Positions 1-5,530 of a stretch of DNA of 5,530 nt are shown here, one piece after another. The DNA is taken from contig JBHHXG010000093.1 in assembly GCA_046756985.1 (NCBI GenBank), positions 1 to 5,530 on the forward strand. Reading direction: 5' to 3'. Source of the stretch: JBHHXG01 sp046756985 (GTDB lineage: Bacteria > Pseudomonadota > Zetaproteobacteria > Mariprofundales > Mariprofundaceae). How positions within the stretch are numbered: the first letter of the stretch is position 1; each line of letters begins with the position of its first letter. The notes under the pieces are model-generated. The model was not told the origin of the DNA and did not search any database. It was given only the letters and a program-made list of their open reading frames with translations. Both the position numbers and the translations under genes were made by a program.

Positions 1-202
1 TCAAGTCCATAAAATACGGCAACTCATTGGCGTCCATGCGCTCGAAAATCGTCAGTACGTACCGATCCTGTTCGGTATCGACAAAGAAATTACTGTTCTC
101 GATGCCGGCGGCAATGCCTGCAAAACCCCGCAACGCACCAAGGCTGTAATCGGCAAGGATTTGCTCGATTTCCGCCTGTGTCAGATCGGTATAAACGGAC
201 AT
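1..202 (-). CDS. thrB: Homoserine kinase, APH-fold (ThrB2) type, N-terminal part
   Basis: Phosphorylates homoserine on its hydroxyl with ATP, the step before threonine synthase, in the cytoplasm. Reading the minus strand from the ATG at 202-200 gives 67 codons with no stop before the window edge. The N-terminus begins MSVYTDL, followed by the block GIAAGIENSNFFVDT (residues 29-43), then YVLTIFER (48-55) and ELPYFMDL (60-67). This order, with the ENSN(F/Y)FV block and the LP(Y/F)F block, is characteristic of the proteobacterial homoserine kinase related to aminoglycoside phosphotransferases; it is not the GHMP-type ThrB of E. coli. The ATP-binding and catalytic parts lie off the left edge. No clear Shine-Dalgarno sequence precedes the ATG, so the start rests on the match to the family N-terminus. 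It is divergent from murA with 100 bases between start codons. The family call is from recognition of the N-terminus only; other APH-fold kinases are a less likely alternative. Confidence 0.88.
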   Translation of the reverse strand, partial: MSVYTDLTQAEIEQILADYSLGALRGFAGIAAGIENSNFFVDTEQDRYVLTIFERMDANELPYFMDL

Positions 203-302
203 GGGTGAAGCATGAAGCCAAGGATGAAAAATTGCCATGCTCTTGTTGTTCGCTGGCGGAGCAACAGGTAGCGTGCGCAGCTCATGATACGGCAGATATT
301 CT
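203..302. promoter_or_regulatory. Divergent intergenic region between thrB and murA
   Basis: These 100 bases separate two genes read in opposite directions, so promoters for both should lie here or just inside the opposing gene. That is inference from gene orientation. I find no convincing sigma-70 pair. TTGCCA at 232-237 resembles a -35 box for murA but has no -10 at the right distance. TATCAT, read on the minus strand at 289-284, resembles a -10 for thrB but has no good -35. murA also lacks a strong ribosome binding site here. No histidine-rich leader peptide or attenuator of the enteric his type is visible. Confidence 0.45.
242..268. repeat. Imperfect inverted repeat (possible hairpin) upstream of murA
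   Basis: Bases 242-251 (CTTGTTGTTC) can pair with 259-268 (GAGCAACAGG) around a 7-base loop at 252-258. As RNA on the murA strand this gives ten pairs, two of them G-U (243/267 and 249/261). The uninterrupted Watson-Crick core is TGTTG (244-248) with CAACA (262-266). No T-run follows, so it is not an intrinsic terminator. It could be an operator half-site pair, a leader hairpin or chance; the sequence alone does not decide. Confidence 0.35.
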
Positions 303-1598
303 ATGGATAATATCATCATTCAGGGCGGCGTGCCTCTGTCGGGAAGCGTGGAAGCAAGCGGAGCAAAGAATGCCGCGCTGCCGCTGTTGGCGGCAGCGAT
401 TCTGGCCGATGGCCCGGTCACTTATCATCGCATTCCGCATCTGAGAGACATCTCAACGATGATGACGCTGCTGGCCTATCAGGGTGCGGAGGTCACTTTT
501 GACGACCAGTCTCGCCTGCATGTGGATACGCGCAACGCCAGCAAGTCGGAAGCGCCCTATGACCTGGTCAAAACGATGCGTGCATCGGCTCTGGTGCTGG
601 GTCCGCTGCTGGCCCGGTTTGGCACGGCCAGGGTCAGCCTGCCCGGCGGTTGTGCGATCGGTGCGCGCCCTATTGATATGCACCTGAAGGGGCTGGAAGC
701 CATGGGGGCGGAAATCACGGTCGAACATGGCGTGGTCGATGCGCATGCGCCAAACGGGCTGAGCGGCAGTCGTATCGCCTTTGACCACATCACCGTAACG
801 GGCACGGAGAATCTGATGATGGCTGCAGTGCTGGCCAAAGGCGAAACTGTGCTGGAAAACGCTGCCTGTGAGCCGGAGGTCGTCAATTTGGCCGAATCAT
901 TGCGTGCAATGGGCGCAGATATCAATGGCGATGGTTCCAGCCGTGTTGTTATCCGCGGTGTTGATCGCATCACAGGCGGTGATATGACTGCAATCGCCGA
1001 CCGCATCGAAGCTGCGACCTATCTTGCTGCCGGTATGATTACCGGCGGCGAAGTAACCGTCACACAGGTTGATCCCGCGGCACTGGAAGCCTTCCTCACC
1101 TGCGCATCCGAAGCAGGCGCCACAGTTGCAACCGGTGAAGACTGGATTCGCTGCGGTGCAAAGCAACGACTGCAAGCGATCAATATTGATACTGCTCCGC
1201 ATCCTGGCTTTCCGACCGATCTGCAAGCCCAGTTCATGGCCATGATGTGTCTGGCTGATGGCAGCAGCCTGATCAGTGAAACCATTTTCGAAAACCGTTT
1301 CATGCATGTGCAGGAACTGGTGCGCATGGGCGCAGACATCCATCTGGATGGACATACCGCGATCGTCAACGGCGTCGAGACGCTCTCCGGCGCACCGGTC
1401 ATGGCCACCGACCTGCGCGCCTCGGCAAGCCTCGTGCTGGCAGGCCTTGCCGCCGAAGGTGAAACATGTGTTTCACGCGTCTATCATATAGACCGCGGCT
1501 ACGAACGCATCGAAGAAAAGCTGTGCCAACTGGGTGCGAATATCGAGCGCCATAGTGCCAGCGAATATTTCACGCAGGGAGCCCTTGCCAGTGCCTGA
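303..1598 (+). CDS. murA: UDP-N-acetylglucosamine 1-carboxyvinyltransferase
   Basis: Transfers enolpyruvate from phosphoenolpyruvate to UDP-GlcNAc in the cytoplasm, the first committed step of peptidoglycan synthesis. The 431-residue product shows the family marks: GAKNAALP (20-27) with Lys22 and Asn23, MRAS (92-95) with Arg93, the catalytic loop PGGCAIGARP (114-123) with Cys117 and Arg122, FPTDLQAQ (303-310) with Asp306, and HIDRGYERIEEKL (395-407) with Arg398. These correspond to E. coli K22, N23, R91, C115, R120, D305 and R397. Cys117 is the residue alkylated by fosfomycin, and its presence predicts a sensitive target. The ATG at 303 is fixed by an in-frame TGA at 285-287 with no start codon between; the ribosome binding site is weak. 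The product is about 11 residues longer at the C-terminus than E. coli MurA (419), and this tail overlaps the hisG ribosome binding site and start. It appears to be the first gene of the plus-strand operon. Confidence 0.97.
   Translation: MDNIIIQGGVPLSGSVEASGAKNAALPLLAAAILADGPVTYHRIPHLRDISTMMTLLAYQGAEVTFDDQSRLHVDTRNASKSEAPYDLVKTMRASALVLGPLLARFGTARVSLPGGCAIGARPIDMHLKGLEAMGAEITVEHGVVDAHAPNGLSGSRIAFDHITVTGTENLMMAAVLAKGETVLENAACEPEVVNLAESLRAMGADINGDGSSRVVIRGVDRITGGDMTAIADRIEAATYLAAGMITGGEVTVTQVDPAALEAFLTCASEAGATVATGEDWIRCGAKQRLQAINIDTAPHPGFPTDLQAQFMAMMCLADGSSLISETIFENRFMHVQELVRMGADIHLDGHTAIVNGVETLSGAPVMATDLRASASLVLAGLAAEGETCVSRVYHIDRGYERIEEKLCQLGANIERHSASEYFTQGALASA
1576..1581 (+). promoter_or_regulatory. 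Ribosome binding site for hisG (inside murA)
   Basis: AGGGAG lies nine bases before the GTG at 1591 and within the last codons of murA. It supports GTG 1591 over the upstream in-frame GTG at 1534, which would add 19 residues unlike any HisG N-terminus. Confidence 0.7.
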
Positions 1599-2280
1599 TA
1601 CAAACAAACCACTGACCATCGCCTTGCCCAAGGGCCGCATTCTGGAGGAAACACTGCCTTTGCTTGAAGCTGCGGCGCTCGTTCCTGCAGAGGATATCAG
1701 TACGACCAGAAAACTGATGGTGGATGGCCCCGTTGCCGGGGGGAAAGGCACAGAAAGCCGTATCCGTTTTCTTATTATACGGGCCGCTGATGTCTGCACC
1801 TATGTGGAACAGGGTGCAGCCGACCTTGGCATTGTCGGCCGCGATTTGCTGCTCGAATACCGGCCGCATGTTTTTGAACCGCTGGATCTGAAAATCGGTC
1901 GCTGCCGTCTGTGCGTCGCCGGGCCGAAAGCGCTGCTTGCACAGGGCAAGCCGCAACGCGGAGTACGCATCAAGGTGGCGACCAAATATGACCGCCTGGC
2001 GGAAAAATATTATCTGACACAGGGCATACAGGCGGAAATCATTCACCTGTATGGCTCCATGGAACTGGCCCCGCTGGTCGGCATGGCTGATCGCATTGTC
2101 GATCTTGTTTCCACCGGCGGCACATTGCGCGCCAATGGCCTGGCGGAGGAAGAAACGCTGTATGACATTTCCAGCCGCCTGATTGCCAACCCGGCCAGCT
2201 TTGCCACGCGCGCCAAGGCGGTCAAACCGGTTATCGAACGCCTCAGACAGGCTGTAGCGGATATGAAGGAGGCAGCATGA
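1591..2280 (+). CDS. hisG: ATP phosphoribosyltransferase, short form, catalytic subunit
   Basis: Joins ATP and PRPP to form N1-(5-phosphoribosyl)-ATP, the first and feedback-controlled step of histidine synthesis. From GTG 1591 the product has 229 residues: ALPKGRILEE (11-20), YVEQGAADLGIVGRD (71-85), KVATKYDRLAEKYY (128-141), and the family signature with its PRPP-binding loop from Glu158 through STGGTL (174-179), continuing into RANGL. It lacks the C-terminal regulatory ACT-like domain of the roughly 300-residue long form, so by family knowledge it should need HisZ for activity and histidine inhibition. HisZ is not in the window. Residues about 45-54 (PVAGGKGTES region) look like an in-frame insertion of about seven residues relative to the usual spacing between RKL and the I-I-R-A strand. 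The usual Pro in the VPTYV motif is Cys69 here. The start overlaps murA by 8 bases and the stop overlaps hisD by 4. The start codon is chosen from the ribosome binding site and family N-terminus. Confidence 0.95.
   Translation: MPDTNKPLTIALPKGRILEETLPLLEAAALVPAEDISTTRKLMVDGPVAGGKGTESRIRFLIIRAADVCTYVEQGAADLGIVGRDLLLEYRPHVFEPLDLKIGRCRLCVAGPKALLAQGKPQRGVRIKVATKYDRLAEKYYLTQGIQAEIIHLYGSMELAPLVGMADRIVDLVSTGGTLRANGLAEEETLYDISSRLIANPASFATRAKAVKPVIERLRQAVADMKEAA
2266..2272 (+). promoter_or_regulatory. Strong ribosome binding site for hisD (inside hisG)
   Basis: AAGGAGG is a seven-base match to the Shine-Dalgarno consensus, four bases before the hisD ATG at 2277. It is encoded within the last codons of hisG, so hisG and hisD are probably translationally coupled. 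It is the strongest such site in the window. Confidence 0.85.
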
Positions 2281-3575
2281 GCAAGATACTCCGCCTGAAT
2301 TCAAACCAGGATGGTTTCCAGTCCCGTCTGGATACCCTGCTGGGCCGGGAAACCGATACCGGTGCGGATGTACAGCATCTGGTTGCCGATATCCTCGCCG
2401 ATGTCAAACAGCGCGGCGACGCAGCCCTGTGCGAATACACCAGCCGCTTTGACGGCTGGGAGTGCACGCCCGACACACTGGAAATTACCCGTGAGGATAT
2501 GGAGACAGCATGGAAGGCTGTCTCCGAAGAGGATCGTGAAGCGCTACAGCTGGCCTCTGACCGCATTCGCGCCTATCACGAGCACCAGCGGCAGGAAAGC
2601 TGGGAATACACCGATGATGCGGGGTTGACGCTTGGCCAGCGCATTACGCCGCTGGACCGCGCCGGCCTGTATGTGCCGGGGGGCAAGGCAGCCTATCCTT
2701 CTTCGGTATTGATGAATGCCGTACCTGCGCATGTGGCCGGCGTCGAAGAAATCGTCATGGTTGTTCCGACGCCGGGTGGCGAGGTCAACGAGCTGGTACT
2801 GGCGGCTGCCTGGACCAGCGGTGTGCAGCGCGGCTTTGCTGTTGGCGGTGCGCAGGCCGTGGCAGCGCTCGCTTATGGCACGGAAACCGTGCCTGCCGTG
2901 GACAAGATTGTCGGCCCCGGCAATAAATTTGTCGCCGCCGCCAAGCGGCAGGTTTTTGGCACCTGCGGCATTGACATGATTGCCGGCCCATCCGAAATCG
3001 TGGTCGTGGCCGATGGCGGCAAGCCGGAGTGGCTGGCTGCCGATTTCCTGTCACAGGCCGAACATGACGAAGCCGCGCAGAGCTTTTTTATTTCCACCGA
3101 CAGCGACCTGATCGATGCCGTGGCCGATGCCATCGAGAAACATCTTCAGACGTTGCCACGGGCTGACATTGCCCGCGCCTCGGTGGAGACGCATGGTGCA
3201 CTTATTCATGTGCGGGATCTGGCCGAAGCGGCGGATACCATTAACAAAATCGCGCCGGAACATCTGGAACTGGCTTTGCATGATCCCGATGTGCTGTTGC
3301 CATATATCCGACATGCCGGCGCCATTTTTCTCGGCCATTATGTGCCGGAGGCGCTCGGTGACTATACCGCCGGCCCCAACCATGTATTACCGACAAACAG
3401 GACGGCGCGGTTTTCAAGCCCGCTCGGGGTTGATGACTTTACCAAGAAGAGCAGCATCATCCGCTCAACCCGGGAAGGCGTTGCCACCATCGGTCCGGCT
3501 GCCGCACATCTGGCCCATCGTGAAGGCCTGCAGGCGCATGCGTTGACACTGGAGCTGCGGCTTAAGGACAAGTGA
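2277..3575 (+). CDS. hisD: Histidinol dehydrogenase
   Basis: Zinc- and NAD-dependent enzyme that oxidises L-histidinol through histidinal to L-histidine, the last two steps of the pathway, in the cytoplasm as a homodimer. The 432-residue length is typical. Visible marks in order: GLYVPGGKAAYPSSVLMN (130-147), FAVGGAQAVAALAYGT (187-202), VGPGNKFVAAAKR (212-224), the signature IDMIAGPSEI (232-241), DFLSQAEHD (256-264), APEHLEL (326-332), GDYTAGPNHVLPT (361-373) and LQAHALT (418-424). Gln260, His263, Asp362 and His421 match the E. coli zinc ligands Q259, H262, D360 and H419; Glu328 and His329 match catalytic E326 and H327. No key residue is missing. The ATG overlaps the hisG stop (ATGA) behind a consensus ribosome binding site, and the stop directly abuts the hisC start. 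Confidence 0.98.
   Translation: MSKILRLNSNQDGFQSRLDTLLGRETDTGADVQHLVADILADVKQRGDAALCEYTSRFDGWECTPDTLEITREDMETAWKAVSEEDREALQLASDRIRAYHEHQRQESWEYTDDAGLTLGQRITPLDRAGLYVPGGKAAYPSSVLMNAVPAHVAGVEEIVMVVPTPGGEVNELVLAAAWTSGVQRGFAVGGAQAVAALAYGTETVPAVDKIVGPGNKFVAAAKRQVFGTCGIDMIAGPSEIVVVADGGKPEWLAADFLSQAEHDEAAQSFFISTDSDLIDAVADAIEKHLQTLPRADIARASVETHGALIHVRDLAEAADTINKIAPEHLELALHDPDVLLPYIRHAGAIFLGHYVPEALGDYTAGPNHVLPTNRTARFSSPLGVDDFTKKSSIIRSTREGVATIGPAAAHLAHREGLQAHALTLELRLKDK
3563..3568 (+). promoter_or_regulatory. Ribosome binding site for hisC (inside hisD)
   Basis: TAAGGA lies in the last codons of hisD, seven bases before the GTG at 3576. It supports that GTG as the hisC start; the resulting N-terminus (MIRNDIKALGAYHVP) fits the family. 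Confidence 0.75.
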
Positions 3576-4610
3576 GTGATTCGTAACGATATCAAGGCGC
3601 TTGGCGCGTACCACGTGCCGGACAGCAGCGGGCTGATCAAGCTGGATGCGATGGAAAATCCTTATGCCATGCCGGCAAAGCTGCGTACGGCCTGGCTGAA
3701 GCACCTGAGTCAGGTTGATATCAACCGCTACCCCGATGCCGACATGTATCATCTGCGTCAGAAAATCGCGGCGCGTGACGGGCTGGCGGCGGATCAGGTG
3801 CTGGTCGGCAATGGTTCGGATGAAATCATTCAGATGCTGTTGATGGCTGCGGATGCAGGCGCCTGTGTCACGCCTGCGCCGACGTTTGTCATGTACGAGC
3901 TTATCTCACGCTGGTTGAAAAGGCCGGTTTCCACCGTACCGCTGGCACAGGATTTTTCGCTGGATACCAACGCATTCCTTGAGGTTTGTGCGCGTGAGAA
4001 GGCGTCTATCGCCTTTCTGGCCTGTCCGAACAATCCGACCGGCAATATGTGGCCGGAGGAAACCATCCGCCAGATTGCGGAAAACTCGCGTGGGCTTGTC
4101 GTGATTGATGAGGCCTACCGGCCGTTTGCAGACCGGACGCATACGTCGTTGATTGCGCCCAACGTGTTGATTCTGCGCACCTTTTCCAAGCTTGGCTGGG
4201 CCGGCCTGCGGCTGGGTTACGTGCTTGGGGATGCGGACACCATCGCACAGATGAACAAGACTCGGCTGCCTTACAATATCAACACCCTGACGCAAGCGAG
4301 CGCTGCCTTCCTGCTCGATCACTTTGATGTCTTTGAAAGGCAGGCGGCGGATATTTGCGCCGAGCGCGCCCGTATCTCGGCGGCGCTGGTGGAAATGGAT
4401 GGCGTCGAGGCCTTTCCGTCTGAGAGCAATTTCCTGCTTGTTCGCGTACCGGATGCCGTCCAGGCCTTTGAACAGCTGACGACCAGGGGTATTCTTGTCA
4501 AAAATATGCATGGACAGCATGACTTGCTGAATCACTGTCTGCGCGTCACCATCGGCACAAAGCAGGAGAATGACTTGTTCCTGAAAGCCCTACGGGAGAT
4601 TTTAGTATGA
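3576..4610 (+). CDS. hisC: Histidinol-phosphate aminotransferase
   Basis: PLP-dependent enzyme that moves an amino group from glutamate to imidazole acetol phosphate, giving histidinol phosphate. The 344-residue product is a fold-type I aminotransferase of usual HisC length. Visible marks: KLDAMENPY (22-30), RYPD (51-54), VGNGSDEIIQML (77-88), PAPTFVMYE (100-108), CPNNPTGN (150-157), VIDEAY (176-181), TFSKLGWAGLRLGY (202-215) with Lys205 as the expected Schiff-base lysine and Arg212 as a PLP-phosphate contact, and LRVTIGT (322-328) with Arg323 as the expected substrate-carboxylate contact. GTG is the start, immediately after the hisD TGA with no spacer. The stop overlaps the hisB ATG in an ATGA. 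Many PLP aminotransferases look alike, and some HisC enzymes also act on aromatic amino acids, but motifs and operon position make HisC the clear call. Confidence 0.96.
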   Translation: MIRNDIKALGAYHVPDSSGLIKLDAMENPYAMPAKLRTAWLKHLSQVDINRYPDADMYHLRQKIAARDGLAADQVLVGNGSDEIIQMLLMAADAGACVTPAPTFVMYELISRWLKRPVSTVPLAQDFSLDTNAFLEVCAREKASIAFLACPNNPTGNMWPEETIRQIAENSRGLVVIDEAYRPFADRTHTSLIAPNVLILRTFSKLGWAGLRLGYVLGDADTIAQMNKTRLPYNINTLTQASAAFLLDHFDVFERQAADICAERARISAALVEMDGVEAFPSESNFLLVRVPDAVQAFEQLTTRGILVKNMHGQHDLLNHCLRVTIGTKQENDLFLKALREILV

Positions 4611-5194
4611 CTCGCACCGCCAGCATTGAAAGAAAGACCAAGGAGACGTCCATTCGCCTGACGCTGGATCTCGATGGTGAAGGCAAGTCCGAGCTGGATA
4701 CGTCAATACCGTTTCTTGACCACATGCTTGAGCAGATTGCCCGTCACGGCCTGATTGATCTGACGGTCAAGGCCACGGGCGACCGTGAGATTGATGATCA
4801 TCACACGGTTGAGGATATCGGCATCTGCTTCGGCGAGGCACTGCGCGATGCAGTCGGAGACAAGGCCGGTACCGTCCGCTATGGCCATGCCTATGTGCCG
4901 CTTGATGAAGCGCTGTCACGCGTGGTACTGGACCTGTCAGGACGTTCGGGGCTTGTCTATTGCGTTGATTTCCCGAAAGAGCGTGTCGGCGAGTTTGATG
5001 TGGACCTGTTCAAGGAGTTTTTCCAGGCCATTGTCAATCATGGCCGTATCACGCTGCATATCGATGCGATCCGCGGCGATAACAACCATCATATTATCGA
5101 AACCGTATTCAAGGCCTTTGGTCGAGCCCTGCGCATGGCTTTGGCCAAAGACCCGCGTATCTCTGACATTCCCTCCACCAAGGGCGCACTGTAA
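4607..5194 (+). CDS. hisB: Imidazoleglycerol-phosphate dehydratase, monofunctional
   Basis: Manganese-dependent dehydration of imidazole glycerol phosphate to imidazole acetol phosphate; the family forms a 24-subunit assembly. The 195-residue product is the dehydratase domain alone: FLDHMLEQIARHGLIDL (36-52), the first signature DDHHTVEDIGI (63-73), RYGHAYVPLDEALSR (91-105), VNHG (143-146), the second signature from Gly157 through NNHHIIETVFK (159-169), and the conserved end IPSTKGAL (188-195). The metal-binding His and Glu residues (His39, His65, His66, Glu69, His94, His145, His161, His162, Glu165) are all present. There is no HAD-type phosphatase domain as in bifunctional enterobacterial HisB, so histidinol-phosphate phosphatase must be another gene. 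The ATG overlaps the hisC stop by four bases; GGGAG at 4594-4598, eight bases upstream, is its ribosome binding site. Confidence 0.98.
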   Translation: MTRTASIERKTKETSIRLTLDLDGEGKSELDTSIPFLDHMLEQIARHGLIDLTVKATGDREIDDHHTVEDIGICFGEALRDAVGDKAGTVRYGHAYVPLDEALSRVVLDLSGRSGLVYCVDFPKERVGEFDVDLFKEFFQAIVNHGRITLHIDAIRGDNNHHIIETVFKAFGRALRMALAKDPRISDIPSTKGAL

Positions 5195-5224
5195 AACTTA
5201 CGACCGGAAACGGAACGTTCAGGC

Positions 5225-5530
5225 ATGATCGCACTGATTGATTATGGCATGGGCAACCTGCATTCCGTCGCCAAGGCGCTGGAGAAGGCAGGTGGCAGCG
5301 ATATCAGGCTGGCCAAAACAGCTGATGAAATGGCCAATGCGGATCGCATTGTACTGCCCGGTGTGGGTGCATTCCGCGATTGTATCGGCGCGCTGGAGAA
5401 AACCGGTCTGGACGAGGCCATCAGGACGCAGATTGCCAAAGGCACACCTTATCTTGGCATCTGCCTCGGCATGCAGGTGCTGATGGATGTTTCATTGGAG
5501 TTCGGACGTTATCAGGGCCTTGGCCTGATA
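5225..5530 (+). CDS. hisH: Imidazole glycerol phosphate synthase, glutaminase subunit, N-terminal part
   Basis: Class I glutamine amidotransferase that releases ammonia from glutamine and passes it to HisF, which makes imidazole glycerol phosphate and AICAR. The first 102 codons are present and open to the right edge; the family is usually about 200-215 residues, so roughly half is missing. Visible marks: IALIDYGMGNLHSV (2-15), LPGVGAF (44-50) and the nucleophile elbow YLGICLGMQVL (76-86) with Cys80 as the catalytic cysteine. The His and Glu of the triad would lie beyond the window. ATG 5225 gives the standard family N-terminus, though the ribosome binding site is weak (CGGAA at 5211-5215). 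It follows hisB after a 30-base gap with no terminator, so the operon probably continues; hisA and hisF are the expected next genes. Confidence 0.95.
   Translation, partial: MIALIDYGMGNLHSVAKALEKAGGSDIRLAKTADEMANADRIVLPGVGAFRDCIGALEKTGLDEAIRTQIAKGTPYLGICLGMQVLMDVSLEFGRYQGLGLI

Noticed and set aside
210..240. GCATG (210-214) and CATGC (236-240) as an operator inverted repeat
   Set aside because: Only five bases per arm with a 21-base spacer; too weak to separate from chance.
232..260. TTGCCA (232-237) as the -35 box of a murA promoter
   Set aside because: The hexamer 17 bases downstream is GGCGGA, which is not a -10 box. Other pairings in the gap score no better, so no promoter is annotated at a definite position.
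178..444. Open frame of 88 codons on the plus strand across the thrB-murA gap
   Set aside because: It overlaps the starts of both thrB and murA in other frames, and its Cys/Arg/Trp-rich translation looks like an out-of-frame read. No ribosome binding site or homology is visible.
1534..1590. Upstream GTG at 1534 as the hisG start
   Set aside because: It would add 19 residues deep inside murA that match no HisG N-terminus. GTG 1591 has a ribosome binding site at good spacing and gives the normal N-terminus.
1738..1747. GGGGGGAAAG in hisG as a programmed frameshift site
   Set aside because: The zero frame reads GGG GGG AAA, which does not fit the X XXY YYZ arrangement, and the motif-bearing frame continues unbroken on both sides.
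1570..2304. Long open frame of 244 codons on the minus strand opposite hisG
   Set aside because: It lies wholly over hisG and the ends of its neighbours, its translation resembles no family I know, and hisG has clear motifs throughout. It is an antisense by-product of codon composition.
5195..5224. Palindrome GAACGTTC (5213-5220) in the hisB-hisH gap as an operator or terminator
   Set aside because: Eight bases with no loop and no T-run. Such palindromes are common by chance, and the gap is too short to suggest a promoter.

Overview
The window is a stretch of proteobacterial chromosome. It holds the start of a homoserine kinase gene (thrB, minus strand, cut by the left edge) and, pointing away from it, a tightly packed plus-strand cluster: murA-hisG-hisD-hisC-hisB-hisH, with hisH cut by the right edge. 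All six genes belong to well-known families. I see no mobile element, CRISPR array, tRNA or rRNA gene, integration scar or defence gene, and nothing that looks like an undescribed system.

The organism is most likely a Gram-negative proteobacterium of moderately high GC. Four points support this: murA joined head-on to a compact his operon, a short-form HisG, a HisB without a phosphatase domain, and a ThrB of the aminoglycoside-phosphotransferase fold. murA-hisGDCBH order is familiar from Betaproteobacteria and some Gammaproteobacteria, but the usual bolA upstream of murA and the marC-type gene sometimes found between hisB and hisH are both absent. I cannot resolve the class; beta-, gamma- or zetaproteobacteria are all plausible.

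Layout: 1-202 thrB (minus, N-terminal 67 codons); 203-302 a 100-base divergent intergenic region with an imperfect inverted repeat; 303-1598 murA; 1591-2280 hisG (GTG start, 8-base overlap with murA); 2277-3575 hisD (4-base ATGA overlap); 3576-4610 hisC (GTG start directly after the hisD stop); 4607-5194 hisB (4-base ATGA overlap); 5195-5224 a 30-base gap; 5225-5530 hisH (first 102 codons).

How the genes work together: HisG carries out step 1 of histidine synthesis (ATP + PRPP), HisH is the glutaminase half of the step-5 synthase, HisB dehydrates imidazole glycerol phosphate, HisC transaminates imidazole acetol phosphate, and HisD makes the two final oxidations to histidine. HisA, HisF, HisI and HisE are not in the window and may follow to the right. 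A HisZ regulatory subunit and a histidinol-phosphate phosphatase must be encoded elsewhere. MurA makes the first committed peptidoglycan precursor and is biochemically unrelated; it shares only transcription and translational overlap with the his genes. ThrB belongs to threonine synthesis and is transcribed separately.
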